DNA of 6,753 nucleotides from assembly GCA_964429575.1 (NCBI GenBank), contig CAYSCX010000080.1, positions 1 through 6,753 on the forward strand, in the 5' to 3' direction. The position numbers were made by a program, and so were the translations under genes. Shown piece by piece: positions 1 to 6,416 of this stretch. The stretch is from CAYSCX01 sp964429575 (lineage in GTDB: Bacteria > Desulfobacterota > Binatia > Binatales > Binataceae). Position 1 is the stretch's first letter; each line of letters begins with the position of its first letter. The notes below the pieces were generated by a model. The model worked only from the letters and a program-made list of their open reading frames with translations. It was not told the DNA's origin and did not search any database.

Positions 1-3000
1 CCGCTTGGCGACGTCCGAACCGATTCCGACCGCGAACATCACCGGGATAAGACCGAAAATATTCATCCCAACCGCCATCAGGAGCGGTCGTGCTCGGTGG
101 ACGGCGGTCTCGAGCACCATGTCCACCAAGTCTCGCCCTCCGTTGAGGCGTCCCTCGGCTTTCCACTGGCGCATTCCCTGGTCGAGGTAAATGACCATCA
201 CCGACGCCGTTTCTGCGGCGACACCGAGGAGCGCGATGAAGCCAACCCATACCGCGATCGAGGTGTTGTATCCGAGCGCGTACATCAACCACACCGAACC
301 GATCGCTGCCGACGGGAGCGAAATCATCACCAGCAGCGCCTGAACGAAGCCGCCGAAGTTGAAGTAGAGGACGACCAGGATGAGCGCGATCGTGATTGGC
401 ACGACGAATTGCATCCGCGCGCGAATTCGCTCGAGGAACTCGTACTGGCCGGTCCATTTGAGAAAGTAACCTGGCTTGAGTTCGAGCTCGCGGGCCACCG
501 CGGCCTTGGCGCGCGCGACGTAGCCGCCGATGTCGGCGTCGGAAGTATCGACATAGACCCAACCGCTCAGCATCCCCGCTTCCTCGGTGATCATCGGCGC
601 TCCCATCGTAGTGACGATTTTTCCAAGTTGTCCGAGCCGGACGTGTGCCACTCGATCGGTCGCAGGCATTGAGCCGCCGCCAGCCATTGTGCCGATCCCC
701 GCCTTACCGGAGCCGTCGCGGCTCGGTCCGGCAGGCTGCTGTCGGCGAATGGGGACGAGAACCTGCGCAATCTTTTGCGGGCTGTCGCGCAGTTCACGCG
801 GGTAGCGAACATTGATGCGGTAGCGCTCGCGGCCCTCGATGGTGGTATCCAAGTCCAATCCACCTACGGCGGTTTCGACAACATTCATCACGTCACTAAG
901 ACGCAGGCCGTATCGCGCAATGGCCTTGCGATCCGGAATGAAGTCGATGAAGAAGCCTCCAAGCTGGCGTTCGGCATATACCGAACGTGTACCCGGGATG
1001 TCTCGCAGAATGGGCTCGAGCGATTCACCAATTCGCGCGATCTCGGAAAGGTCGGGGCCGAAGATCTTGATGCCGATCGGCGTGCGAATGCCAGTCGTAA
1101 GCATGTCCACACGCGCCTTAATCGGCATGGTCCACGCGTTCTGAAACCCCGGCATCGTAACGGCGTCGTTCATTTCCTGAACGAGCCGCTCCCAAGTCAT
1201 CCCCGCGCGCCATTCCGAGCGTGGTCTGAGTGCGATGACCGTTTCGATCATCGAGAGCGGCGCGGGATCGGTCGGTGTCTCGGCGCGTCCCGCCTTGCCA
1301 AACACCGACGCCACCTCCGGGAACTCCTTCAGCCTTCGATCCTGCTCCTGAAGGAGACGCTTCGCCTCTTCGATGGAAATCCCGGGAACCGTGATCGGCA
1401 TGAAAAGAAACGACCCCTCATAGAGCGGCGGCATGAATTCGGACCCCAGGCGCGAGAACGGAATCAGCGTGAGCAAGAAACCGGCTGCGACCAGCGCGAC
1501 GAGCTTGCGCCGGTGGTGAACACAGACGCTGAGCACGGGCCGGTATGCCGCCATACACACACGGTTTAGCGGATTGTCCGCCTCGGGACGTATTCTGCCC
1601 CGCACGAAGATCACCATCAGCGCGGGCACAAGAGTGATTGAAAGCATGGCCGCAAAGAACATCGCGAAGGTCTTGGTAAATGCGAGCGGCTGGAACAGGC
1701 GCCCTTCCTGGGCTTCGAGCGTAAAGACCGGCAGGAACGAGATTGTGATTACGAGAAGCGATCCGAAGACGGCGGGTCCGAGTTCCTTTGCTGCCTCGAT
1801 TACCAACTCGGCGCGATCGGCACCGGCGCCCGCCCGCTCCAACTTCTTGTGCGCGTTCTCGACCATGATCACGGCGGAGTCCACCACATCGCCAATCGCC
1901 AAGATGATCCCGGCGAGCGACATGATGTTGGTCGTCAGCCCCATGTAGGCCATCGGGATGAAGGAGATGACTACCGCTACGGGCAGGGCGATCACTGGCA
2001 CGAGCGTCGAACGCACGTGGTACAAAAACAGGAGCATGATGATGCCAACAATGATCATCTCCTCGACCAGCGCCTCACTTAGCGTGGCGACCGAATCGCG
2101 GATGAGGTCGGACCGATCGTAGGTCGTTACGACTTTCACCCCTGGCAATAGCGAGGGCTCGAGCTCCTTTAGCCGCGCCTTGATCCGGCCGATCACGTCG
2201 AGCGCGTTCTCGCCCGGACGCATGATGACGATGCCGCCGACGGTCTCGCCCTTGCCGTCGAGTTCGACCAGACCGCGCCGCATCGTGCCGCCAACCTGGA
2301 TGCGTGCGATGTCGCCGATTCTGACCGGCGTGCCGGCCGAGTTCGTCGCAACGACGATCTCTGCGATGTCGTCACGGGACTTGATGTAGCCGCGGCCCCG
2401 CACCGCGTACTCGTGCTCAGCGAGCTCGACGACGCGGCCGCCGACATCGAGATTCGACATCCGCACGGCCTCGGCGATGTCGCCGATCGCAAGGCCGTGA
2501 GCCTGCAATCGCACGGGATCAAGCTCGATCTGATATTCCTTCTCGTAGCCCCCGACACTTGCGACTTCCGCCACCCCGGGCACTGCTGAAAGCCAGTACC
2601 GCAAGTACCAGTCTTGAAAGGCCCTCAGTTGCTGCAAATCGTAGCGGCCGCCTTCAGCGACAAGGGCATACTCGAAGATCCAGCCAACCGCGGTGGCGTC
2701 AGGCCCCAGCACCGGCGTGACGCCCTGAGGCAGCTTGTTCTGGACCTTGGCGAGATACTCAAGTGCGCGGCTGCGTGCCCAGTAGAGATCGGTGCCGTCC
2801 TCGAAGATGACGCTGACGAATGACATGCCGAACATGGTGTACCCGCGCACGACCTTGACCTTGGGCGCGGCGAGAAACGTAGTCGTGATCGGGTAGGTGA
2901 TCTGTTCTTCGACGAGGTTGGGGCTGCGCCCCATCCACTCGGTGAAAATGATCACTTGCGTGTCGGAAAGATCAGGCAACGCATCAAGTGGCGCGGTGCG

Positions 3001-3093
3001 CAGCGCCCAGAATCCCCATGCAACCAGTACTGCCGTGCCGATCAGCACGAGCGCGCGTCTTCGGGCACAGACGTCAATCAGGCGCGCGATCAC
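1..3093 (-). CDS. cusA: CusA-type heavy-metal RND efflux pump (3' end cut off by window edge)
   Basis: Inner-membrane proton-driven pump of an HME-RND tripartite system; the family exports metal ions, here most likely Cu(I)/Ag(I), through CusB and CusC. I translated the frame by eye: 1031 codons without a stop, beginning MIARLIDVCARRRALV and still open at base 1. TM1 is about residues 14-31, followed by the family motif PLDALPDLSD (35-44). TM4 carries AIGDVVDSAV with the proton-relay Asp at 405, then ENAHKKLE. The metal-site methionines are M565 (FMPIT), M615 (SMIET) and M664 (VDMLTTG), with the same mutual spacing as E. coli M573/M623/M672. E961 (GVAAET) matches E939, but L1004 (RPLLM) replaces K984. 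A 32-residue Gly-rich insertion lies at 643-738. E. coli CusA has 36 residues beyond the last codon seen here. The GTG start two bases after the cusB stop fits the family N-terminus and has a good Shine-Dalgarno. Family assignment is firm; metal specificity is inferred. Confidence 0.96.
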   Translation of the reverse strand, partial: MIARLIDVCARRRALVLIGTAVLVAWGFWALRTAPLDALPDLSDTQVIIFTEWMGRSPNLVEEQITYPITTTFLAAPKVKVVRGYTMFGMSFVSVIFEDGTDLYWARSRALEYLAKVQNKLPQGVTPVLGPDATAVGWIFEYALVAEGGRYDLQQLRAFQDWYLRYWLSAVPGVAEVASVGGYEKEYQIELDPVRLQAHGLAIGDIAEAVRMSNLDVGGRVVELAEHEYAVRGRGYIKSRDDIAEIVVATNSAGTPVRIGDIARIQVGGTMRRGLVELDGKGETVGGIVIMRPGENALDVIGRIKARLKELEPSLLPGVKVVTTYDRSDLIRDSVATLSEALVEEMIIVGIIMLLFLYHVRSTLVPVIALPVAVVISFIPMAYMGLTTNIMSLAGIILAIGDVVDSAVIMVENAHKKLERAGAGADRAELVIEAAKELGPAVFGSLLVITISFLPVFTLEAQEGRLFQPLAFTKTFAMFFAAMLSITLVPALMVIFVRGRIRPEADNPLNRVCMAAYRPVLSVCVHHRRKLVALVAAGFLLTLIPFSRLGSEFMPPLYEGSFLFMPITVPGISIEEAKRLLQEQDRRLKEFPEVASVFGKAGRAETPTDPAPLSMIETVIALRPRSEWRAGMTWERLVQEMNDAVTMPGFQNAWTMPIKARVDMLTTGIRTPIGIKIFGPDLSEIARIGESLEPILRDIPGTRSVYAERQLGGFFIDFIPDRKAIARYGLRLSDVMNVVETAVGGLDLDTTIEGRERYRINVRYPRELRDSPQKIAQVLVPIRRQQPAGPSRDGSGKAGIGTMAGGGSMPATDRVAHVRLGQLGKIVTTMGAPMITEEAGMLSGWVYVDTSDADIGGYVARAKAAVARELELKPGYFLKWTGQYEFLERIRARMQFVVPITIALILVVLYFNFGGFVQALLVMISLPSAAIGSVWLMYALGYNTSIAVWVGFIALLGVAAETASVMVIYLDQGMRQWKAEGRLNGGRDLVDMVLETAVHRARPLLMAVGMNIFGLIPVMFAVGIGSDVAKR

Positions 3094-3095
3094 CG

Positions 3096-4274
3096 CTAAT
3101 GCCCTCGGTGGCGGCCGCCGCCCGTCGCACCGCGCAGCCGGCTCTCAGAATCGAGCAGAAACTGCGCACTCACCACGACCCGCTCGCCGTCAGAGAGGCC
3201 TCCCAAAACTTCGTAGTAAGCGTCCGCCTTTTGTCCCAAACGCACGGCACGCGGCTGGTAGGTAGATTCGCCGGTTTGCACGAAAACAATCTTGCGCTCG
3301 CCCGTGTCGATCAATGCGTCCTCGGGAAGCGCCAGCACATCGCCCAGCGCCGTCTCGAGCTCGACGGTCGCGTACATGCCAGGCTTAAGTCGTCCGCGGA
3401 GGTTGTTCACATCGAAGCGAACGCGGACGGTGCGTGTCGCGATCTCCATCGTCGGGTTTACGTAGCTCACGACTGTGGCGAGCGTTGAATTGGGGGCCGA
3501 GTTGATCGTGATTGTTGCGGGTTGTCCGACGCGGACCAGCGCCGCTTCATTCTCATACACGTCGGCCCACACCCAGACCGTCGCCAGATCGCTTACTGTG
3601 TAGAGTTCCATCTCGGGAGTGACGTACACGCCGCCAAAGACCGGCTTCACCGTGACGTAGCCTGAGATTGGCGAGTACAATGTCACTGCGCGCGAAGGCG
3701 CGCCCGTTCGCTCAAGCTCATTGACTTGCTCCTCCGTGACATCCCAGAGCTGCAGACGCTTTCTCGCGGACTCGACCAGCAGCCGTGTCACGTCTTCGCC
3801 GATTCCGCTTTGACCGCTTGCGCGAGCACCGGCCGCCGACAGCGCGAGCAGGTATTCGCGCTGCGTCGCCACGAGTTCAGGGCTGTAGATGGAGAGAACC
3901 TTGTCGCCCTTGTTGACGTACTGTCCGGTGAAGCTCACGAAGAGATTCTCAACCCAGCCGGAGATTTTGGTGTGAACCTTGCGGATCCCGCGCTCGTCCT
4001 CGGCCACCACGCCGACCGTGCGAATCCGGGCGCTGAGCGGTCTGCGTTCAACACGAGCTGTGCGAACGCCGATCGCCTGCCGGCGCTCGAAGGGCACATC
4101 GACGGGCGCCATCCCAGGGACCTGCCCCTCGGCGGCAAATTTGCCTTGAGTGGCATGAACCGGTGGCGTTCGCGAGACTCCCGGGTCGGCGTGGTCATGC
4201 TCGCCGGCGCGCTCTGGCCGCGAGCAGCCGACGGCGGCCAGCGCCAACGCGGCGAGAATCACGGCGACTGTCAT
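3096..4274 (-). CDS. cusB: CusB-type periplasmic adaptor (membrane fusion protein) lipoprotein
   Basis: Periplasmic adaptor linking the RND pump to the outer-membrane duct; 392 residues. The N-terminus MTVAVILAALALAAVGC has a hydrophobic segment ending in a lipobox-like AVGC, so Cys17 is a probable lipid-anchor site. Residues 60-95 (PFERRQAIGVRT, then VERRPL) and 100-145 (HTKISGWVENLF, GQYVNKGDKVLSIYSPELVATQ) are the typical CusB barrel and lipoyl segments. A short alpha-hairpin occupies about 135-190. The second lipoyl half and barrel follow at about 195-310 (YSPISGYV, GGVYVTPEMELY, LKPGMYATVELE), and the membrane-proximal domain runs to the end (LPEDALIDTG, DGERVVVSAQFLLDSE). ATG overlaps the cusC stop as ATGA. 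The frame stays open about 200 codons further upstream inside cusC, but that extension is not family-like and would displace the signal peptide. There is no N-terminal YHS-like metal domain. His occurs near both ends (H26/H28; the tail is GGGRHRGH). Confidence 0.95.
   Translation of the reverse strand: MTVAVILAALALAAVGCSRPERAGEHDHADPGVSRTPPVHATQGKFAAEGQVPGMAPVDVPFERRQAIGVRTARVERRPLSARIRTVGVVAEDERGIRKVHTKISGWVENLFVSFTGQYVNKGDKVLSIYSPELVATQREYLLALSAAGARASGQSGIGEDVTRLLVESARKRLQLWDVTEEQVNELERTGAPSRAVTLYSPISGYVTVKPVFGGVYVTPEMELYTVSDLATVWVWADVYENEAALVRVGQPATITINSAPNSTLATVVSYVNPTMEIATRTVRVRFDVNNLRGRLKPGMYATVELETALGDVLALPEDALIDTGERKIVFVQTGESTYQPRAVRLGQKADAYYEVLGGLSDGERVVVSAQFLLDSESRLRGATGGGRHRGH
3102..3106 (-). 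promoter_or_regulatory. Ribosome binding site for cusA
   Basis: On the minus strand GAGGG lies 8 bases before the GTG at 3093-3091, inside the last codons of cusB. It supports GTG as the true cusA start. The same frame stays open upstream into cusB, but the family N-terminus (MIxRhI) aligns exactly at this GTG. Confidence 0.6.
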
Positions 4275-5617
4275 CGGCGCCCCGCCACCTGGAGCTCGCG
4301 CGGGTGCTCGCCGATCAACGGTCCAATTTCTGCAACCGCTCGTCGGAACTGCCCGACCTGCTCGGCGTGCCGGACCTTGTATTCGAGGAGTGAGTTGAAG
4401 GCGGTGAGCGTCGTGAGAAAATCGACCTTGCCGACCGCGTACGAAGCTCGCGCTGACTCGAGAGTGAGCGAAGCCTGCGGAATCAGCACATCGCCGTACA
4501 AGTCGATTAGCCTGAGCGCTGTATCCGCCACACTGTGCAACTCGCGCAGGCGTCCCGCCAGCGAAACCTGCGCATTGCGCTGTGAATGAACCGCAGCCTC
4601 CCTCTCGTATGCGGCCTCTTCCAGCGCGGGCGTCTGCCTGCGCCAGAAGTAGAGCGGAAGCGTCAACTTGAGCCCGACCTCCCATTCGGCGAACAAGCCG
4701 TTCTTGTTCATGTAGGCTCCCATTACCGAGAAGTCGGGAAAGTACTCGCGTTGCGCGAGTCTGGTCCTGTCGTCCGCGCGCAGAACCTCTTCCTGAGCGG
4801 CCCGCAATTCTGGCGCCCCTGATTTCAGGCGATGCGTGAGGGCGTCGAGCGGTTCGAGCGCTAACGTGTCGGCCGACCATTGAGTCGCGCCAAGCGGCTC
4901 GGTCGCGGCACGGTTCAGCAGCGCGTTGAGGACCGACTCGGCGGCCTTTCGTTCGAGCGCGAGCATCGCCAGTCGTTCGCGTAGCGCGTCGCGTTCCAGC
5001 GCCGCGCGCAATACGTCCTGCTGCGCGGCGGAACCCACGCTGTAATTCTCGGCCGCCTGCTTCGTCATGGTGTCCAGCACTTGGACGCTTTCGGTGAGAA
5101 TTGCAGTCGCGCGATCTGCGACCGTGAGCTGGCTGTGCGCAATCACCACCTTGGCCAGGACTTCTAGCACCGTGACATCCCGCATCGCACGCTCGCGCTC
5201 GGCGGCGTGTGTAGCGGCACTTTCGCGCAGACCCAACTTTCCCGGAAACGGCACCTCTTGTTCCGCAGAGAACTCGTAATAGGAAAACTCCGAGTCGCCG
5301 AGTGTAAAGCGGCCGAAGTCCTCATTGTGAAGCCTCCAACCGACCGACGGATCCGGAAGGGTGCCTTCCTGAACCGGTCGCTGCGCCATTGCACGATAGC
5401 GCGCGTCGGAGGCGCGGATCTGTGGACTTTCGGCAAGCGCCGTCTTAAGCAGCCACCCCAAATTGAGCGGGCTCGGCGCCTGCTCCGCAAGCGCCGAGCC
5501 GGCAACAAGCAGCGTCACGCATGCGACCAGCGCGAGGAGGCGCAGCTCCGGCACAGGTTTCGCTGCGACGGCGAGCGCAATTCCTTCGAAGCACCCAGGA
5601 CGCGCACGAAAACCCAT
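4271..5617 (-). CDS. cusC: CusC/TolC-family outer-membrane efflux protein
   Basis: Outer-membrane factor forming the exit duct of the metal pump; 448 residues, usual for the OEP family. An N-terminal signal (hydrophobic core about 26-43, LRLLALVACVTLLVAG) ends at a plausible SALA|EQ cleavage site after residue 44. The two OEP halves are visible as an internal duplication: NYSVGSAAQQDVLRA near 191-205 and SYAVGKVDFLTTLTAF near 392-407, each with the YxVG signature, about 201 residues apart. Other family-like strands are EVPFPGKLGLRE (121-132) and PLYFWRRQTPALEEA (321-335); the latter PLYFWRR pattern is common in metal-efflux members. The ATG at 5617 was chosen because AAAGGAGAGA sits six bases upstream; ATGs at 5653 and 5650 in the same frame have no such site. 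It is first in the operon and its TGA overlaps the cusB ATG. A lipobox-like LVAC sits inside the hydrophobic core, so lipidation, as in E. coli CusC, cannot be excluded. Confidence 0.93.
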   Translation of the reverse strand: MGFRARPGCFEGIALAVAAKPVPELRLLALVACVTLLVAGSALAEQAPSPLNLGWLLKTALAESPQIRASDARYRAMAQRPVQEGTLPDPSVGWRLHNEDFGRFTLGDSEFSYYEFSAEQEVPFPGKLGLRESAATHAAERERAMRDVTVLEVLAKVVIAHSQLTVADRATAILTESVQVLDTMTKQAAENYSVGSAAQQDVLRAALERDALRERLAMLALERKAAESVLNALLNRAATEPLGATQWSADTLALEPLDALTHRLKSGAPELRAAQEEVLRADDRTRLAQREYFPDFSVMGAYMNKNGLFAEWEVGLKLTLPLYFWRRQTPALEEAAYEREAAVHSQRNAQVSLAGRLRELHSVADTALRLIDLYGDVLIPQASLTLESARASYAVGKVDFLTTLTAFNSLLEYKVRHAEQVGQFRRAVAEIGPLIGEHPRELQVAGRR

Positions 5618-5620
5618 AGC

Positions 5621-5630
5621 TCTCTCCTTT
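5621..5630 (-). promoter_or_regulatory. Ribosome binding site for cusC
   Basis: The minus strand reads AAAGGAGAGA, with the AGGAG core ending six bases before the ATG at 5617. This strong Shine-Dalgarno decides the start over the two in-frame ATGs 11 and 12 codons upstream, for which it would lie inside the coding sequence. Confidence 0.75.
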
Positions 5631-5789
5631 TCGAGCACGCCGAATGCCATCAAGCGCGCCCAATCGCAGACATAGCGTTAGCGGGTCCGGCTCGCTGTGG
5701 CGAAGATCCACGGACATTGTTCCGAAGACCAGGTCGGCAGAACGCTTTGCCTAGCGCAATCGTCGGCCCGCGCTGAGTGGTGCGTGGCA

Positions 5790-5795
5790 ATCATA
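5790..5795 (-). promoter_or_regulatory. Possible -10 element for the cusCBA operon
   Basis: TATGAT on the minus strand matches the sigma-70 -10 consensus at five of six positions and lies within the AT-rich run AAATATATGAT in otherwise GC-rich DNA. No good -35 hexamer is found 15 to 20 bases upstream, which could mean an activator-dependent promoter or a chance match. It would give a leader of roughly 165 bases before cusC. Confidence 0.25.
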
Positions 5796-5829
5796 TATTT
5801 TCGGCGACGGTAGCGGATGCCCGGCCGGG

Positions 5830-5874
5830 GAATCATCAACCAACTCTATTAATTTCTCGGCTGGTAGATGATTC
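5830..5874. repeat. Inverted repeat, 13-bp arms with one mismatch; candidate operator
   Basis: Left arm GAATCATCAACCA (5830-5842) and right arm TGGTAGATGATTC (5862-5874) are reverse complements except for one A/A mismatch. The outer 8 bp (GAATCATC/GATGATTC) and inner 4 bp (ACCA/TGGT) are perfect. The 19-base spacer is AT-rich and includes ATTAAT close to the dyad centre. It lies between the divergent genes, 213 bases upstream of cusC and 257 bases before the plus-strand gene. The spacer is long for a terminator stem-loop and no T-run follows, so a regulator-binding site is the more likely reading. The regulator is unknown. Confidence 0.6.
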
Positions 5875-6020
5875 TGCGGGCACACCACCCACGCGCCCAT
5901 GGTTGCGGTCGTGACCCACAGTAACTTATCGACGGGTACAAGAGATCGGGCAGTCCAGTGTGTCGTCTTTCGACGATCAGTTTGTCAGGAGTTCGTGGTA
6001 GCGTGATACGCGGCAGATCG

Positions 6021-6030
6021 GAAACGTTTC
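6021..6030. promoter_or_regulatory. Perfect 10-bp palindrome GAAACGTTTC, candidate operator
   Basis: The palindrome GAAACGTTTC sits about 100 bases upstream of the DUF5676 start codon. It is flanked by CGGCAG direct repeats at 6011-6016 and 6032-6037, starting 21 bases (two helical turns) apart. A compact dyad with a central CG resembles LacI/GalR-type operators in form, but no such regulator is seen here, so the function is a guess. Confidence 0.3.
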
Positions 6031-6120
6031 ACGGCAGTCGAAGGCTACGTTGAGGACTCCGTGAATTGCTGCGGCGTCGGCAGCGTTCGCCCATTGCCCC
6101 GCAGGTGAGTCGCTGCCGGA

Positions 6121-6125
6121 AGGAG
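6121..6125 (+). promoter_or_regulatory. Ribosome binding site for the DUF5676 gene
   Basis: AGGAG (within GGAAGGAGAG) ends six bases before the ATG at 6132. It selects this ATG over the in-frame upstream ATG at 6066, whose extra 22 residues are Arg-rich and not family-like. Confidence 0.75.
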
Positions 6126-6131
6126 AGATCT

Positions 6132-6416
6132 ATGACAACCAACGATCCCTTGAGAACCGGAATCGCAGTATCGCTGACCGTCGTCATCACTTACACCGTG
6201 TGCTGCGCGCTTTATGCTCTGTGGCCAGAGCGAGGAATCGATTTCCTCAATGCCCTGTTCCACGGCCTCGATTTTCACAAGCTCGGAGCGGTTATGCCGT
6301 TCACATTCCTGATGTTCGTGTACCCATTGCTGGTCTTGGTGATCTGGGGATTTGCGGCAGGAGCGCTATTTGCGTGGTTTAATAATCTACTTCAACGCGC
6401 TGCCGACGGTGGATGA
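6132..6416 (+). CDS. DUF5676-type small two-helix membrane protein
   Basis: A 94-residue inner-membrane protein of unknown function. TM1 is about residues 11-31 (AVSLTVVITYTVCCALYAL), followed by a short loop with FLNALFHGLDF (38-48), and one long or kinked hydrophobic segment at about 53-82 (VMPFTFLMFVYPLLVLVIWG, then FAAGALFAWFNNLLQ). The F-N-x-L-x-HGLD loop and the C-terminal GALFAWFNN pattern are, from memory, characteristic of DUF5676 proteins, which often lie beside copper or heavy-metal transport genes. Here it is divergent from cusCBA, consistent with a metal-response role, but no function can be claimed. Adjacent cysteines (C24, C25) in TM1 are possible metal ligands. The start at 6132 is set by a strong ribosome site. 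The only alternative reading is an unrelated small membrane protein; that it is coding is well supported by the hydrophobic pattern and ribosome site. Confidence 0.78.
   Translation: MTTNDPLRTGIAVSLTVVITYTVCCALYALWPERGIDFLNALFHGLDFHKLGAVMPFTFLMFVYPLLVLVIWGFAAGALFAWFNNLLQRAADGG

Larger units (their letters stand above)
5618..6131. other. Divergent intergenic region between cusCBA and the DUF5676 gene
   Basis: 514 bases with no convincing open reading frame on either strand; the reading frames crossing it look like shadows of the flanking genes. It must hold the promoters for both directions. Visible elements are the two ribosome sites, a -10-like TATGAT on the minus strand (5795-5790), a 13-bp-arm inverted repeat (5830-5874) with an AT-rich centre, a small TCGTC/GACGA hairpin (5963-5976) and the perfect palindrome GAAACGTTTC (6021-6030). 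I see no convincing factor-independent terminator and no recognisable CueR-type or full CusR-type box; a lone TTGTCA half-site occurs near 5982-5987. Confidence 0.7.

Noticed and set aside
97..1569. Long plus-strand open frames opposite cusA (97-672 and 775-1569)
   Set aside because: They are antisense to intact, strongly recognisable RND coding sequence. Their translations are rich in His/Arg/Asp with no domain pattern, as expected for shadow frames in GC-rich DNA.
4200..4274. A copper-binding YHS-like or CusF domain fused to or near CusB
   Set aside because: No Y-x-CPMHP or CPKCGM-type motif is visible at the CusB N-terminus, and no separate small periplasmic chaperone gene is found in the window.
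3726..4589. Plus-strand open frame of 287 codons opposite cusB/cusC
   Set aside because: It is antisense to two recognisable genes and crosses their junction, with no ribosome site and no family-like pattern.
4275..4880. Extension of the cusB frame upstream for about 200 codons inside cusC
   Set aside because: The extension is Arg-rich and low-complexity, overlaps the well-supported cusC in another frame, and would bury the lipoprotein signal. The ATG at 4274 fits the family and the ATGA overlap.
5963..5976. TCGTC-TTTC-GACGA hairpin as a terminator
   Set aside because: It has only five base pairs and no following T-run, and it lies upstream of the plus-strand gene rather than after one.
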